Position numbers and translations under genes: made by a program. Source: JAGQYH01 sp041393015 (lineage in GTDB: Bacteria; Bacteroidota; Bacteroidia; Chitinophagales; JADIYW01). Taken from it: 64,000 bases of DNA. Every line of letters starts with the position of its first letter. Positions within the stretch are counted from its first letter, which is position 1. The stretch lies in assembly GCA_041393015.1 (NCBI GenBank), contig JAWKKV010000002.1, forward strand, positions 186,001 to 250,000, given 5' to 3'. Shown here one piece after another: positions 34,229-43,923 of this stretch. The notes under the pieces are model-generated. The model worked only from the letters and a program-made list of their open reading frames with translations. It ran no database searches and was not told the DNA's origin.

Positions 34229-37102
34229 ATGTTGCATTATGTTAAATACTATTGGCTTTTATTGATCTTTATTGGTCATAGTCTTTCTGCGCAAAACGGG
34301 TGGATTAATACCTATACTAATGCGCAGTATGGATTAATGTCGCATGAAAATGAAGACGGTACGATTTCAATAGCAGGCTTTAAAGGGATTCAAAGCAATA
34401 ATGTTTTGTTACTACAAATTAATGATTCGGGTGAAGAGATGGAACGATTCACCTTTGGCGATTTCAACCAAGATTATACTTTTCAAGAGGAGAACGTTCA
34501 ATTGTTATTGACAAAAGATGATGGTTTATTGGTGTCCGCCTATAGTGATAGTGATGCACCTGAACAATTTGTCAATCTTCTAAAATATACCAAAGCTGGT
34601 GAATTAGCTTGGCGAAAGGATTATGCAACCGTTTCTGATTTTGAGATTACTGCATTGGCCGAGCATCCTAATGGTTATGTATATAGCGCCACTGATAGAG
34701 ATAATGAGCGGATTACTAGTTTAACGATGACGGATCCTATTGGTGAAGTGATTTGGCAAGAGATTTTGTCAGATTCAATTGATATTGAAGATATTGAAGT
34801 TGATACAGCCGGAAATATTGTTCTTTTAGGCAGGAAATCAATTGTTCTATCTGCTGTAGAATCAATAGATATCTACATTTTGGGTCACTATAATGCTTTT
34901 GGCGATTTAATTAATGCCAATATTATACCACTAGATTATGAGGATTTTAAAATTAATTTGTCTGACATTTTTATAAGTGAAGACAATAGTTTATCGGCAG
35001 TTGGTTCGTACACTAGATTAGATGATCCTTTAACAACAGTAAGTCTTTTACTACTCTCATTAGAATACAATGGCAGCTTAGAGGATGTCAATGGCTATCA
35101 AATTAATGGAGCTAATTATTCTAAAGGAAATAGTGTTATTAAAACGAACGATAATGGTTGGGTCGTTTGTGGAGTAGAAGGAGAAATAAATAACTCGCAA
35201 TCTAAAAAAGGGTTTTATGCTAAAATTGATGCCAATGGGTTATTAGCTTGGGTCAGTTCAGATGAGGCGTATAATTATGGTGTGAGTTTAAACAGTGTGA
35301 TCCCAATAGCCAATGAAAACTATCTTTTTGTTGGTCAGAATAGTAGTAATTTTGGAGGTGTAAAGGCTATAAAAACTAATAAATTAGGACTCATTCAAAC
35401 CAATACTATTATTGGAAATGTTTTTAAGGATGAAAATGATAACTGCGTCTATGATGAAGGTGAACTTATCCTAAAGAATGCTATTGTTGAGCTTAGAAAC
35501 TTATCTACCGATGAGATACAAACACAATGGTCTCATGATTTTGGTTTTGATTTTAGAGCTGATACTGGCCGTTATCTAATTTCAGTTAAATACTTAGATG
35601 CTGTTTGGGCCAATCATTGCGACTCAGTCATTATTGATATTTCTGAAGAAAATTCTGATATTTTTATCAATATTCCTCTTTTTCCAAAGTTTGATTGCCC
35701 TTTAATGACTGTAGATTTAACTACTCCAATTGTAGAAAGGTGTGAAGAGACAAACTATAAGGTTCAGGTTATAAATAACGGGACATCTATTGCTGAAAAT
35801 GCTTATTTGGATGTTGTATTAGATAATACAATTGAGTTACTAGAAAGTAGTCGCCCGTTTTCAGTTATAGAAGATGGATGGTATCGTTTTCAATTAGGAG
35901 ATGTTAACTTTTCTGCGGCAAGAGTAGTTGATCTATTGGTTAGAATTAGCTGTGATTCTACTATTCTAGGTCAAACGCATTGTGCTTCTGCTTATGTATA
36001 TCCTGATAGTTTATGTATTAATCTTAATCCTGAATGGGATGGCTCCATTATAGATGTTGATGGGGATTGTTTAGGCGACTCTATTGGCTTTGAAATTAGT
36101 AATGATGGCGCTAATAGAATGCGAACACCTTTAGTTTATTATGTAATTGAAGATGATGCTATTTTTAGAACGGGTAACTTCCAATTAGATGCTGGAGAAA
36201 GTATAATATTTTTTATTCCTTCCAATGGCGCTACTTATAGAGTGGAAACAGATGAAAATCCGGGTTTTATTTTTGGAGGTCGTCCATCAACGACTATTGA
36301 AGGTTGCGGCGTTGAATCACTGGAAGATGCAAGCTTAGGCTTTGTAAATAGATTTCCCTTGTATGATAACTCGCCGTTTGTAAGCATAGATTGCCAGGAG
36401 AATATTATTGATTTGGATGGAAATTTACATTTAGCTTATCCGGAAGGGTACAAGGAAATGAATTATATAAGAGTCGGTGATGAGTTAGAATATTTTGTGC
36501 GATTTGAGAACACTAGTAATGCCGTTGTAAATAGAGTAGAAGTAATCGATACATTAGATGAATTTGTTGATGTAAGTACATTAAGTATTGGAGTAACAAG
36601 TCATCCATATAGTATTCAAATTGAGGACAATAGGATTTTAAAAATTGTTTTTAATGATATTGATTTATCTTCTAATGCAGATGGTGCTCACTATGGCTTT
36701 ATAAAGTTTAAAGTACAGTTGAAAGAAAATATTGCAATTGGTACACGTATTGAAAATGAAGTAATGATTATTCTTGATTCTTCAATAATTCTTACAGAAA
36801 CGGTGTTTCATACTTTAGGACAGGAATTGGTTTTAAGTGTTGATCAAGCATACAGAAACGAAATAACCATTAAGAATTATCCAAATCCATTTATTGAAAA
36901 ATCAATGATTAAATTGGAAGGCTTAGCAATCAATAAATGGACACTTCAAATTTATAATACTGAAGGTAGATTGATTAGGACGGATGAACATTACGGGAAT
37001 GAAGCATGGATAACAAGAGATAACCTATCTATCGGTATATACTTCTTTACCATTGAGGATGAAAATGGATTAATTGGCTCAGGGAAACTAGTTGTTCAAT
37101 AA
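34229..37102 (+). CDS. Large secreted T9SS protein with SdrD-B-like and DUF11-like domains
   Basis: A 957-residue secreted protein. After the signal peptide (ending HSLSAQ) come about 370 residues of beta-propeller-like repeats (DGGLLVSAYSDSD; NDNGWVVCGVEGE), then an SdrD B-like domain (GNVFKDENDNCVYDEGELI, about 393-411), DUF11/CARDB-like repeats of the YFVRFENTSNAVVNRVEV type (DUF7619), and a type A T9SS sorting domain (IKNYPNPFIEKSMIKLEG). It is probably a surface or extracellular adhesin-like or matrix protein. No enzyme motif is evident. Confidence 0.85.
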   Translation: MLHYVKYYWLLLIFIGHSLSAQNGWINTYTNAQYGLMSHENEDGTISIAGFKGIQSNNVLLLQINDSGEEMERFTFGDFNQDYTFQEENVQLLLTKDDGLLVSAYSDSDAPEQFVNLLKYTKAGELAWRKDYATVSDFEITALAEHPNGYVYSATDRDNERITSLTMTDPIGEVIWQEILSDSIDIEDIEVDTAGNIVLLGRKSIVLSAVESIDIYILGHYNAFGDLINANIIPLDYEDFKINLSDIFISEDNSLSAVGSYTRLDDPLTTVSLLLLSLEYNGSLEDVNGYQINGANYSKGNSVIKTNDNGWVVCGVEGEINNSQSKKGFYAKIDANGLLAWVSSDEAYNYGVSLNSVIPIANENYLFVGQNSSNFGGVKAIKTNKLGLIQTNTIIGNVFKDENDNCVYDEGELILKNAIVELRNLSTDEIQTQWSHDFGFDFRADTGRYLISVKYLDAVWANHCDSVIIDISEENSDIFINIPLFPKFDCPLMTVDLTTPIVERCEETNYKVQVINNGTSIAENAYLDVVLDNTIELLESSRPFSVIEDGWYRFQLGDVNFSAARVVDLLVRISCDSTILGQTHCASAYVYPDSLCINLNPEWDGSIIDVDGDCLGDSIGFEISNDGANRMRTPLVYYVIEDDAIFRTGNFQLDAGESIIFFIPSNGATYRVETDENPGFIFGGRPSTTIEGCGVESLEDASLGFVNRFPLYDNSPFVSIDCQENIIDLDGNLHLAYPEGYKEMNYIRVGDELEYFVRFENTSNAVVNRVEVIDTLDEFVDVSTLSIGVTSHPYSIQIEDNRILKIVFNDIDLSSNADGAHYGFIKFKVQLKENIAIGTRIENEVMIILDSSIILTETVFHTLGQELVLSVDQAYRNEITIKNYPNPFIEKSMIKLEGLAINKWTLQIYNTEGRLIRTDEHYGNEAWITRDNLSIGIYFFTIEDENGLIGSGKLVVQ

Positions 37103-37103
37103 A

Positions 37104-37637
37104 TTAGCTCCATTTCATTCTAGTTTTCAAAGTAGTTATGTGCGCTAAGTGATGTTCACAATGCCAAGCATAAATGCCAATATTTTCTGCTAGTGAAAAT
37201 GTTTTGCCATGTTCAGGATGCGTGAATATTTTTATTAAATCATCCGGAGAAAGTGATTGTAACAATAACGTCCATCTATAATGCAATCCATCCAATATTT
37301 TCAATGACGGTTCAATCGGACATTGCTTACTGTCTATTAATTCAGCCCAACGATCTTCAAAATAAGGTTTAATGGTGGGATTGTTTTCTGTTAAACTCAG
37401 TTTAAATCGAATGAGGCTATTCATATGGCTATCAGCACAATGATGAACAACTTGTCTAACTGTCCAGCCATCAGGTCTATAAATGGTATCTAACTGCTCA
37501 TCATTTAAATTCTCTATTGATTTTCTTAAATTTTCAGGGAAAGCAGCGATGGTATTGATCCATTTTTCAATCTGATTGGAAGAAATAGCATCAGGTGTTT
37601 CAAACACACCAATAGGAAATCGAAGATTATCATTCAT
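37104..37637 (-). CDS. DinB/YfiT-like metal-dependent transferase
   Basis: A 177-residue four-helix-bundle protein of the DinB superfamily, YfiT/BstA branch. The metal-binding histidines are visible in VRQVVHHCADSHMN and in WHCEHHLAHI near the C-terminus. YfiT-type proteins include bacillithiol S-transferases, and some Bacteroidota make bacillithiol, but the substrate here is not determinable. The start is ATG 37637 (MNDNLRFPIGVFETPD); the frame upstream belongs to the preceding gene's end. It is 19 bases downstream of the thioredoxin-like gene and probably co-transcribed, suggesting a shared thiol or redox-stress role. Confidence 0.85.
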   Translation of the reverse strand: MNDNLRFPIGVFETPDAISSNQIEKWINTIAAFPENLRKSIENLNDEQLDTIYRPDGWTVRQVVHHCADSHMNSLIRFKLSLTENNPTIKPYFEDRWAELIDSKQCPIEPSLKILDGLHYRWTLLLQSLSPDDLIKIFTHPEHGKTFSLAENIGIYAWHCEHHLAHITTLKTRMKWS

Positions 37638-37656
37638 AATTAAACACTTGCTAACT

Positions 37657-38214
37657 TTACTCTGCTTTCCACTTAATACTGCAACCAATACTCGGATATT
37701 GAGGTTCGCTGATAGGTTGGTTCGCTAAAATGGCGTCTAATGCATTTCTTAAGTCTTTACCGTCATTTACATTGTCATTTTTATGAGTAGAAGCATCTAA
37801 TCTTCCTCTATAAACACATTTCAAATGACTATCAAAAACGCTTATGTCTGGCGTACAACTTGCATGGTAAGCTTTGGCAACTTCTTGGGATTCATCATAT
37901 AGATAAGGAAATGGAAAGCCTGTTGATGTTGCAAATTTCTTCATTTTGTCCGGACTGTCTGCCGGATAATGGATGATGTCATTACTACTGATGGCAATAA
38001 AACCAACACCTTTTGGTCGGTACTCATTAGCTACTTTAATCAATTCCTTATAAATATGAATAACATACGGGCAATGGTTGCAAATAAACATCACTACTGT
38101 TGCTTTTTCACCTTTTACGTCAGCTAAACTTTTTAATTCATCAGTTACAGTATCTAATAGTTTGAAATCTGGAGCGGTATATCCCAATTCAATTTTTGTT
38201 GTTTCTGCTGCCAT
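37657..38214 (-). CDS. Thioredoxin-fold peroxiredoxin-like protein
   Basis: A 185-residue thioredoxin-fold protein of the AhpC/TSA-like group: GYTAPDFKLLDTV, then VVMFICNHCPYVIHIYKEL (CNHCPYV, with the peroxidatic-type Cys), FIAISSNDII, YHASCTPDISVFD and a C-terminal YPSIGCSIKWK. These proteins probably reduce peroxides or thiols in the cytoplasm; no signal peptide is present. The start is ATG 38214 (MAAETTKIELG); an extended frame to 38349 would translate a non-coding heptamer repeat and overlap trkH. It is followed by the DinB-like gene. Confidence 0.9.
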   Translation of the reverse strand: MAAETTKIELGYTAPDFKLLDTVTDELKSLADVKGEKATVVMFICNHCPYVIHIYKELIKVANEYRPKGVGFIAISSNDIIHYPADSPDKMKKFATSTGFPFPYLYDESQEVAKAYHASCTPDISVFDSHLKCVYRGRLDASTHKNDNVNDGKDLRNALDAILANQPISEPQYPSIGCSIKWKAE

Positions 38215-38215
38215 T

Positions 38216-38258
38216 TTTTTTGAGTCTTGAGTTTGAATATTGAATTTGTGACTTGACT
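38216..38258 (-). repeat. Degenerate heptamer repeat array between trkH and the thioredoxin-like gene
   Basis: On the minus strand this gap reads as 6-7-base units AAGTCAC, AAATTC, AATATTC, AAACTC, AAGACTC. It is related in unit and sequence to the array downstream of leuS (30225-30269) and fills almost the whole intergenic space. Confidence 0.6.
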
Positions 38259-39743
38259 TTAAGTTTTCTTCCAGAAATAAGGTGTAAATATGATGATGAC
38301 GGTGAAGATTTCCAAACGACCTACAATCATAAACCAAGTAAGCAACCATTTACCAAAGCCACTAATGTGGTAGAAATTATTTGCAGGTCCTACGGTGCTG
38401 ATGCCAGGTCCTACGTTTCCTAAAGAAGTTGCGGTAGCGCTCATGGCAGTCAATAAGTCCATACTTCCTTCACTTGTTCCGGCCGCTGCTAAAAGTAGAG
38501 AGCCAAAAATAAAGATCATCACATAAATGATAAAGAAAGCTAGAATATTATAAACCATGTTTTCTGAAACCACATGCTTATTAAACCTTACTGGAAGTAC
38601 TGCTCTAGGATGTAGCATTCTTCTCAATTCTAAAACACTGTTTTTTACTAAAATTAAATGTCTAATGGCTTTTATTCCACCGGCTGTAGAACCTGCCATT
38701 CCACCGCAGAAAAGCATCCAAAAGAAAATTAAGGATACAAAACCAAACCATTGCGTATAATCTACGGTGGCAAATCCTGTGGTAGTTACGAGCGAAACGG
38801 TGGTAAATAATATGCCTCTAAAAGTAGGTTCTATCGGCTCAAAATGATTGATAATAATAACGATGGTGATTAATACAGTCATTAAAATGATAAAACCGGT
38901 GTACAATCTAAACTCTTCATTATTAAAAATATCCTTAAAGTTTTTCTTTAAGGCGAAGTAATGTAGGGTAAAGTTCATACCAGCCAAAAACATAAAAAGA
39001 ATAAGGGTATATTCTATTAACTTTGAATCAAAGGCCGCAACACTGGCTTGCTTAGTTGAAAATCCTCCTGTGGAAAGGGTGGCTAAAGCATGATTGATAG
39101 CATCAAAAAATGACATTCCTTCTACCCAAAGGATGACAGTTAATAATCCGGTTAAGCCAAAATAGATGTACCATAACCGTTTGGCGGTTTCATTAATTCT
39201 TGGATGGAGTTTTTCTTTAGTTGGGCCGGGAACCTCCGCAACAAACAATTCCATTCCTCCAATTCCAAAATAAGGTAAAATAGCTATGGTTAAGAGGATG
39301 ATTCCCATACCTCCCATCCATTGCGTTAAGCTTCTCCAAAACAAAATTCCTGGCTGAACACCTTCTATGTCGTTAAGAATCGATGCTCCAGTGGTGGTTA
39401 ATCCTGATACCGTTTCAAAATAAGCATTGGTTAAGTTGGGTATGGCACCGGATAACATATATGGTAAAGCGCCAAATAATCCCATAATGAAATAGGAGAG
39501 CCCAACAATTAAATAAGCTTCTCGCTTACCAACCGTTCTGTTTTTAGCATCTTTTGTGGTGAGCCATAAAATAAATCCGGTAAAGGAAGTAGTTCCGGCT
39601 GAGGCTAGCAAAGCCCAAACATCATTACTGCCATAATAAAAGGAAAAAGGCAGGCCAAACAGCATAAATCCACCACAAATCATCAATAGGATTCCTATGA
39701 TGAAAAAGATTGCTTTGAAGTTTATAATCTTATACTTAGCCAC
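38259..39743 (-). CDS. trkH: Trk-type potassium uptake membrane protein TrkH/KtrB
   Basis: A 494-residue membrane protein of the Trk/Ktr K+ uptake family, with four M-P-M repeats. Pore-loop motifs are visible: SGLTTTGAS, LSTGGFS, SLVTTTGFA and SATATSLGNVGPG, each carrying the conserved selectivity-filter glycine. It imports K+ under control of the cytoplasmic TrkA subunit encoded immediately upstream. The start is GTG (MAKYKII), overlapping the trkA stop as TAGTG, so translation is coupled. Confidence 0.95.
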   Translation of the reverse strand: MAKYKIINFKAIFFIIGILLMICGGFMLFGLPFSFYYGSNDVWALLASAGTTSFTGFILWLTTKDAKNRTVGKREAYLIVGLSYFIMGLFGALPYMLSGAIPNLTNAYFETVSGLTTTGASILNDIEGVQPGILFWRSLTQWMGGMGIILLTIAILPYFGIGGMELFVAEVPGPTKEKLHPRINETAKRLWYIYFGLTGLLTVILWVEGMSFFDAINHALATLSTGGFSTKQASVAAFDSKLIEYTLILFMFLAGMNFTLHYFALKKNFKDIFNNEEFRLYTGFIILMTVLITIVIIINHFEPIEPTFRGILFTTVSLVTTTGFATVDYTQWFGFVSLIFFWMLFCGGMAGSTAGGIKAIRHLILVKNSVLELRRMLHPRAVLPVRFNKHVVSENMVYNILAFFIIYVMIFIFGSLLLAAAGTSEGSMDLLTAMSATATSLGNVGPGISTVGPANNFYHISGFGKWLLTWFMIVGRLEIFTVIIIFTPYFWKKT

Positions 39744-41086
39744 TAATGAAAGAATTTTTCAACCTTTTTAACACATTCCTCAAAGGAGATCACTACTACA
39801 TGGTCATCCGGTATAATTTGGAATTCTCCTAATGGAAAAATTACGGTTTCTTTATTTCTGATGACACCACCAATAATAGCTGATTTAGGAAATTGAAGAT
39901 CTTTAATTTTAGAAGATACAATTTTAGTCTTTTCATTGGCTGTAAACTCAATAATTTCAGCATCAACACCATGTAATGAAGCTATATTGTTGATTTCACC
40001 CTTTCTAATGTGTCGGAATATATTACTGGCGGCAATAAGCTTTTTATTGATCATGGTATCTACACCAATATTTTGAGAAAGATTAATGTAATTGATATTC
40101 TCAACAGAAGCGATGGTTTGTTTTACACCATGATTTTTAGCCAATAAACAACTGATAATATTGGTTTCTGAATCACCGGTAACACTAATAAAGGCATCCA
40201 TTTCTGATAAATTCTCAGACTCTAAAATATCTACTTCTCTGCCATCACCATGAATTACTAAAGTGTCTTGCAATTTTTCTACCAATTGCATGCATCTTTT
40301 TCTATCTTTCTCTATCAATTTTACATTGTACTGATCTTGAAGTAACTCAGCCGCTAAAACACCAATTTCGCTGCCTCCTAAAATCATTACATTGTCAATC
40401 TTAACATTCTCCTTGCCACACAATTTTAAAACATATGGAATCCGTTCTTTCTTGGTGGTAAAGTACACGTGGTCATTTTTCTTAAAGATAGTTCCACCTC
40501 TAGGAATAATGGTTTTGTTGCCTCTTAAAATTGCCACCGGCATAAAATCCATTTCCTCATTGTATTGCTTAGAATCAGAAATACTCATGTCTACCAAAGC
40601 AGACCTAGAATCTAAATGAACTCCAATTAATGATAACTGACCATCTGCAAACTCAAAACTGTCAGTTACAGCCGATTGCTTCATCAGTCTATTGATCTCC
40701 TTAGCCGCTAAATCTCTCGCACTAAAAAGAGCATCAACTCCAATTTCTTTGAAATCAACGATATGTTTTCTACTGATAAACTCATAGTTGTGAATCCTAG
40801 CTATAGTATAAGCCGCACCAAGTTTTTTACTTAATATAGATGATAAAATATTGGTCTCTTGTGAAGATGTTACTGATATAAAGAGATCCGCATTTTTAAC
40901 ATTAGCACTCTCTAAGGTTTTTAAAGAAGTAGCATCGCCATTTAATGTGATTACATCTAAATGTATGTCGGCATATTTTAGCCTTTCGTCGTCGGAGTCA
41001 ATTAGATAAATATCTTGTTCTTCAAAGGATAACATTTTTGCTAAATGAAATCCTACTTCTCCAGCTCCTGCAATTACGATTTTCAT
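39743..41086 (-). CDS. trkA: Trk potassium system NAD(H)-binding regulator TrkA
   Basis: A 447-residue cytoplasmic protein with two RCK (RossmannFold-TrkA_C) repeats. Each opens with a Rossmann fold: MKIVIAGAGEVGFHLAKML (residue 1) and VMILGGSEIGVLAAELL (about residue 230), with acidic residues ending strand 2. It gates TrkH according to NAD(H)/ATP binding. It is the first gene of the two-gene trk operon and diverges from the voltage-gated K+ channel, so K+ uptake and a K+ channel share the intergenic region. Confidence 0.95.
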   Translation of the reverse strand: MKIVIAGAGEVGFHLAKMLSFEEQDIYLIDSDDERLKYADIHLDVITLNGDATSLKTLESANVKNADLFISVTSSQETNILSSILSKKLGAAYTIARIHNYEFISRKHIVDFKEIGVDALFSARDLAAKEINRLMKQSAVTDSFEFADGQLSLIGVHLDSRSALVDMSISDSKQYNEEMDFMPVAILRGNKTIIPRGGTIFKKNDHVYFTTKKERIPYVLKLCGKENVKIDNVMILGGSEIGVLAAELLQDQYNVKLIEKDRKRCMQLVEKLQDTLVIHGDGREVDILESENLSEMDAFISVTGDSETNIISCLLAKNHGVKQTIASVENINYINLSQNIGVDTMINKKLIAASNIFRHIRKGEINNIASLHGVDAEIIEFTANEKTKIVSSKIKDLQFPKSAIIGGVIRNKETVIFPLGEFQIIPDDHVVVISFEECVKKVEKFFH

Positions 41087-41298
41087 ATTTTAATATTTCT
41101 AATCAATCGACTTTTGCCTAACTGAGTATCAATTGAATTCAATATAAGATGAATATTTATTGATCTAGGCTGAGCCAAATGGAATGCAAAGGTAATATTT
41201 CTATTAAATCAAGTACTTTAATTTTTATACATTTAAAAACGAAAAAAAAATTAGAAGGAAATCTATATTGTATTCCATTTGATCTAAAAGAAATAAAA

Positions 41299-42120
41299 TT
41301 GCTAGAAAAGGACATTAGTATTCGAGAAAAGGTTCACGAGGTTATCTTCGAAGCAGATACGCCTTCCGGTAAGCTATTCGATGTTGTTTTATTATGGCTA
41401 ATTATCATTAGTGTAATAGTTGTAATTCTAGAAAGTGTAGAAACATTTGATGTTAGATTCCATAAGGCCTTCAAATATATTGAATGGGCAGTTACGGTTG
41501 CATTTACAATTGAATACTTATTGAGAATTTATTCCATTAAAAGGCCTTTTAAATATATCTTTTCTTTTTATGGAATTATTGACTTACTCTCCATATTACC
41601 TGCATATTTAAGTTTGGTTATTACAGGTACTCACACCTTGGCTATTATAAGAGTGTTGAGATTGTTTAGGGTTTTTAGAGTGTTTAAGATTACAAGATAT
41701 ATTTCAGAAGGCTCGAATTTGATGAAAGCATTAATGGATAGTCGAAGAAAGATATCGATTTTTGTGATTGGTGTGTCTCTATTAGTGGTGGTATTAGGTG
41801 CTGTGATGTATTTTATTGAAGGTGGGCAGGATAGCGGTTTTGTAAATATACCGATTAGTATTTATTGGGCTATAGTGACTTTAACAACAGTCGGTTATGG
41901 TGATATTAGTCCAGCAACTCCACTGGGGCAGTTTGTAGCATCTATAGTAATGTTAATCGGTTATGGAATTATTGCAGTGCCAACCGGGATTGTAACTGCA
42001 GAATTGGCCAAGCATGGAACACTTAAAACTAATACACAAGCTTGTAGAAATTGTAATTTTAGCGATCATGCCGATGATGCAAAATTCTGTAAACGTTGTG
42101 GAGAGTCTTTGAATTTATAA
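41299..42120 (+). CDS. Voltage-gated potassium channel with C-terminal zinc ribbon
   Basis: A six-transmembrane Kv-type channel. The voltage-sensor helix S4 reads IIRVLRLFRVFRVFKITRY, with arginines at every third position, and the pore filter is TLTTVGYGDIS, diagnostic of K+ selectivity. After S6 (GIIAVPTGIVTAEL) comes a four-cysteine zinc ribbon (CRNCNF...CKRCG). I place the start at TTG 41299 (MLEKDISIREKVHE), because relatives begin at REKVHEIIFE and a TCCATTTG box at 41274 would put transcription just upstream; an ATG at 41179 would add 40 atypical residues. Confidence 0.88.
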   Translation: MLEKDISIREKVHEVIFEADTPSGKLFDVVLLWLIIISVIVVILESVETFDVRFHKAFKYIEWAVTVAFTIEYLLRIYSIKRPFKYIFSFYGIIDLLSILPAYLSLVITGTHTLAIIRVLRLFRVFRVFKITRYISEGSNLMKALMDSRRKISIFVIGVSLLVVVLGAVMYFIEGGQDSGFVNIPISIYWAIVTLTTVGYGDISPATPLGQFVASIVMLIGYGIIAVPTGIVTAELAKHGTLKTNTQACRNCNFSDHADDAKFCKRCGESLNL

Positions 42121-42222
42121 TAGACAGTATTACTAGTTAAATGTTATTAACAGTTTTTACTTATTTACGAAGAAATATTTAAAATTAAAGGCAAATTAAT
42201 ACCAATTCTTAAAAACAAATAA

Positions 42223-42230
42223 TACCTTTG
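42223..42230 (+). promoter_or_regulatory. -7 box of the nqr operon promoter
   Basis: TACCTTTG matches TAnnTTTG exactly. The predicted start near 42237 leaves a leader of about 47 bases before the small membrane-protein ORF that precedes nqrA. Confidence 0.6.
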
Positions 42231-42283
42231 CGCCGGCTATTAATTAAGGAAGTTTAATAGCAATTGTAAACTAGAACTTCTAC

Positions 42284-42490
42284 ATGATATTATTGCAAAA
42301 TTTAGCAGAAGCCACTGGCTTCATTCTTTCGGCAAGTTTTAATCTAACCGTATTCATCTTTGTAATGATTTCGATATTATTGATTTTTGTAATGGGTTTT
42401 GCTTTTATTGCTAATAAAATTCTTGCGCTTAGCACGGAAACCTATAATAAATATCTATTTGGTAATTATTCAATCGTTCCTAACTTATAG
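42284..42490 (+). CDS. Small single-span membrane protein leading the nqr operon
   Basis: A 68-residue ORF between the promoter and nqrA, ending 4 bases before the nqrA start. It has one hydrophobic helix (LTVFIFVMISILLIFVMGFAF) and a conserved-looking polar tail KYLFGNYSIVPNL. Its position as first cistron and tight spacing support a real gene. I do not recognise it; it may be an accessory subunit or a translation-coupling leader of the complex. Confidence 0.6.
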   Translation: MILLQNLAEATGFILSASFNLTVFIFVMISILLIFVMGFAFIANKILALSTETYNKYLFGNYSIVPNL

Positions 42491-42494
42491 AAAT

Positions 42495-43901
42495 ATGATT
42501 TTTAAACCATCGATTACTGAAGTGGTCAAGAAAACGTCATTGTCAAATGCGCCCTATTTTAAACTTCGGAAGGGATATGATATAAAAATTGAAGGAAGTC
42601 CTGTCAAAGAAACTTTTACTTACCAAGCAACAACTTGTGCTGTTAACCCAAAAGACATTCATGGTATTTCTCCAATTCCAAAAGTAATTGTTGAAGTAGG
42701 CGATGAAGTAAAAGCTGGTGATGTTATCTTTTTTGATAAGAAAAACCCAAGTGTTAAATATGTAGCTCCTGTAAGTGGCGAAATTGTAGCTATTAATAGA
42801 GGAGAGAAAAGATCAATTGCTGAAATTGTTATTCTTGCTGATAAAGAAATCAATTACAAACAATTTGAAACGGGTAATCTTACTTCATTAACTAGAGAAG
42901 AGATTATTGCTCAAATGTTAGAAGCTGGATTGTGGCCACTTTTAAAGCAAAGACCTTTTAACGAGATCGCATTGGCTGATGAAATGCCAAAAGGGATTTT
43001 TATTTCGGCTTTCAATAGCCATCCAATGGCTGCAAATCTCAACTATACTTTGCAAGGCACAGATGCTGATTTTCAAGCAGGTATTAATGCATTAAGTAAA
43101 TTAACGAAAGGAGCCGTTCATTTAAGTTTGGACGCAACAGAAACACCTGCGTCTGCATTTGTTAATGCCAAGAATGTTTCTCATTATTGGTTCAATGGGA
43201 AACACCCAGCCGGAAATGTAGGCATTCAAATTCACCATATTGATCCAATTTTAAAAGGTGATATTGTATGGACTATTGGGGCTGAGGATGTTGTGACTTT
43301 AGGGAAATACTTCAATAAAGGAATTTATGATCCTGTAAGAACGGTGGCTTTAGGAGGTCCTCAAGTTAAAAAACCAGGGTATTACAAAACTAGACAAGGC
43401 GCTAATGTTAGTGGATTGTTGGAGAATAATTTAAAGAATAATCACGTGAGGGTGATTAGTGGAAATGTTTTAACCGGACAACAAATTGATGCAGAAAAAG
43501 GTCACTTAGGTTTTTACAGTAATCAATTGAGTGTAATTGAAGAAGGTGATGATTACGAAATGTTTGGTTGGTTGATACCAAGTTATATGAGACCAAGTAT
43601 CTCTAAGTCTTTACCTGCTGCACTTTTCCCGAATTATAAACACAATGTAAATACGAATACACACGGTGAGCATAGAGCGTTTGTAGTAACAGGTCAATAC
43701 GAATCTGTTTTGCCAATGAACTTGTATCCACAGCATTTGTTAAAAGCAATAATTGTGAATGATTTGGATAAAATGGAAGGCTTAGGGATTTATGAAGTGG
43801 TAGAAGAAGACTTAGCATTGTGTGAATTTGTTTGTACGTCTAAACAGCACGTGCAAGAAATTTTAAGAGAAGGATTAGAATACGTTAAAGAACAAGGATA
43901 G
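42495..43901 (+). CDS. nqrA: Na+-translocating NADH:quinone reductase subunit A
   Basis: NqrA, the peripheral cytoplasmic subunit of the sodium-pumping NADH:ubiquinone/menaquinone oxidoreductase, associated with quinone binding. Typical segments are HGISPIPKVIVEVGDEVKAG, APVSGEIVAINRG, IGAEDVVTLGKYF and SYMRPSISKSLPAALFP. Length (468 residues) is normal. The start is ATG 42495 (MIFKPSITEVVKK); a longer in-frame ORF from 42399 would overlap the small membrane gene and translate unlike the family. First core gene of nqrABCDEF. Confidence 0.95.
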   Translation: MIFKPSITEVVKKTSLSNAPYFKLRKGYDIKIEGSPVKETFTYQATTCAVNPKDIHGISPIPKVIVEVGDEVKAGDVIFFDKKNPSVKYVAPVSGEIVAINRGEKRSIAEIVILADKEINYKQFETGNLTSLTREEIIAQMLEAGLWPLLKQRPFNEIALADEMPKGIFISAFNSHPMAANLNYTLQGTDADFQAGINALSKLTKGAVHLSLDATETPASAFVNAKNVSHYWFNGKHPAGNVGIQIHHIDPILKGDIVWTIGAEDVVTLGKYFNKGIYDPVRTVALGGPQVKKPGYYKTRQGANVSGLLENNLKNNHVRVISGNVLTGQQIDAEKGHLGFYSNQLSVIEEGDDYEMFGWLIPSYMRPSISKSLPAALFPNYKHNVNTNTHGEHRAFVVTGQYESVLPMNLYPQHLLKAIIVNDLDKMEGLGIYEVVEEDLALCEFVCTSKQHVQEILREGLEYVKEQG

Positions 43902-43923
43902 ATATTAATTGTAAGAAGATTAC

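Noticed and set aside
42399..42494. Extended N-terminus of NqrA
   Set aside because: It overlaps the small membrane ORF and does not look like NqrA; ATG 42495 gives the standard start.
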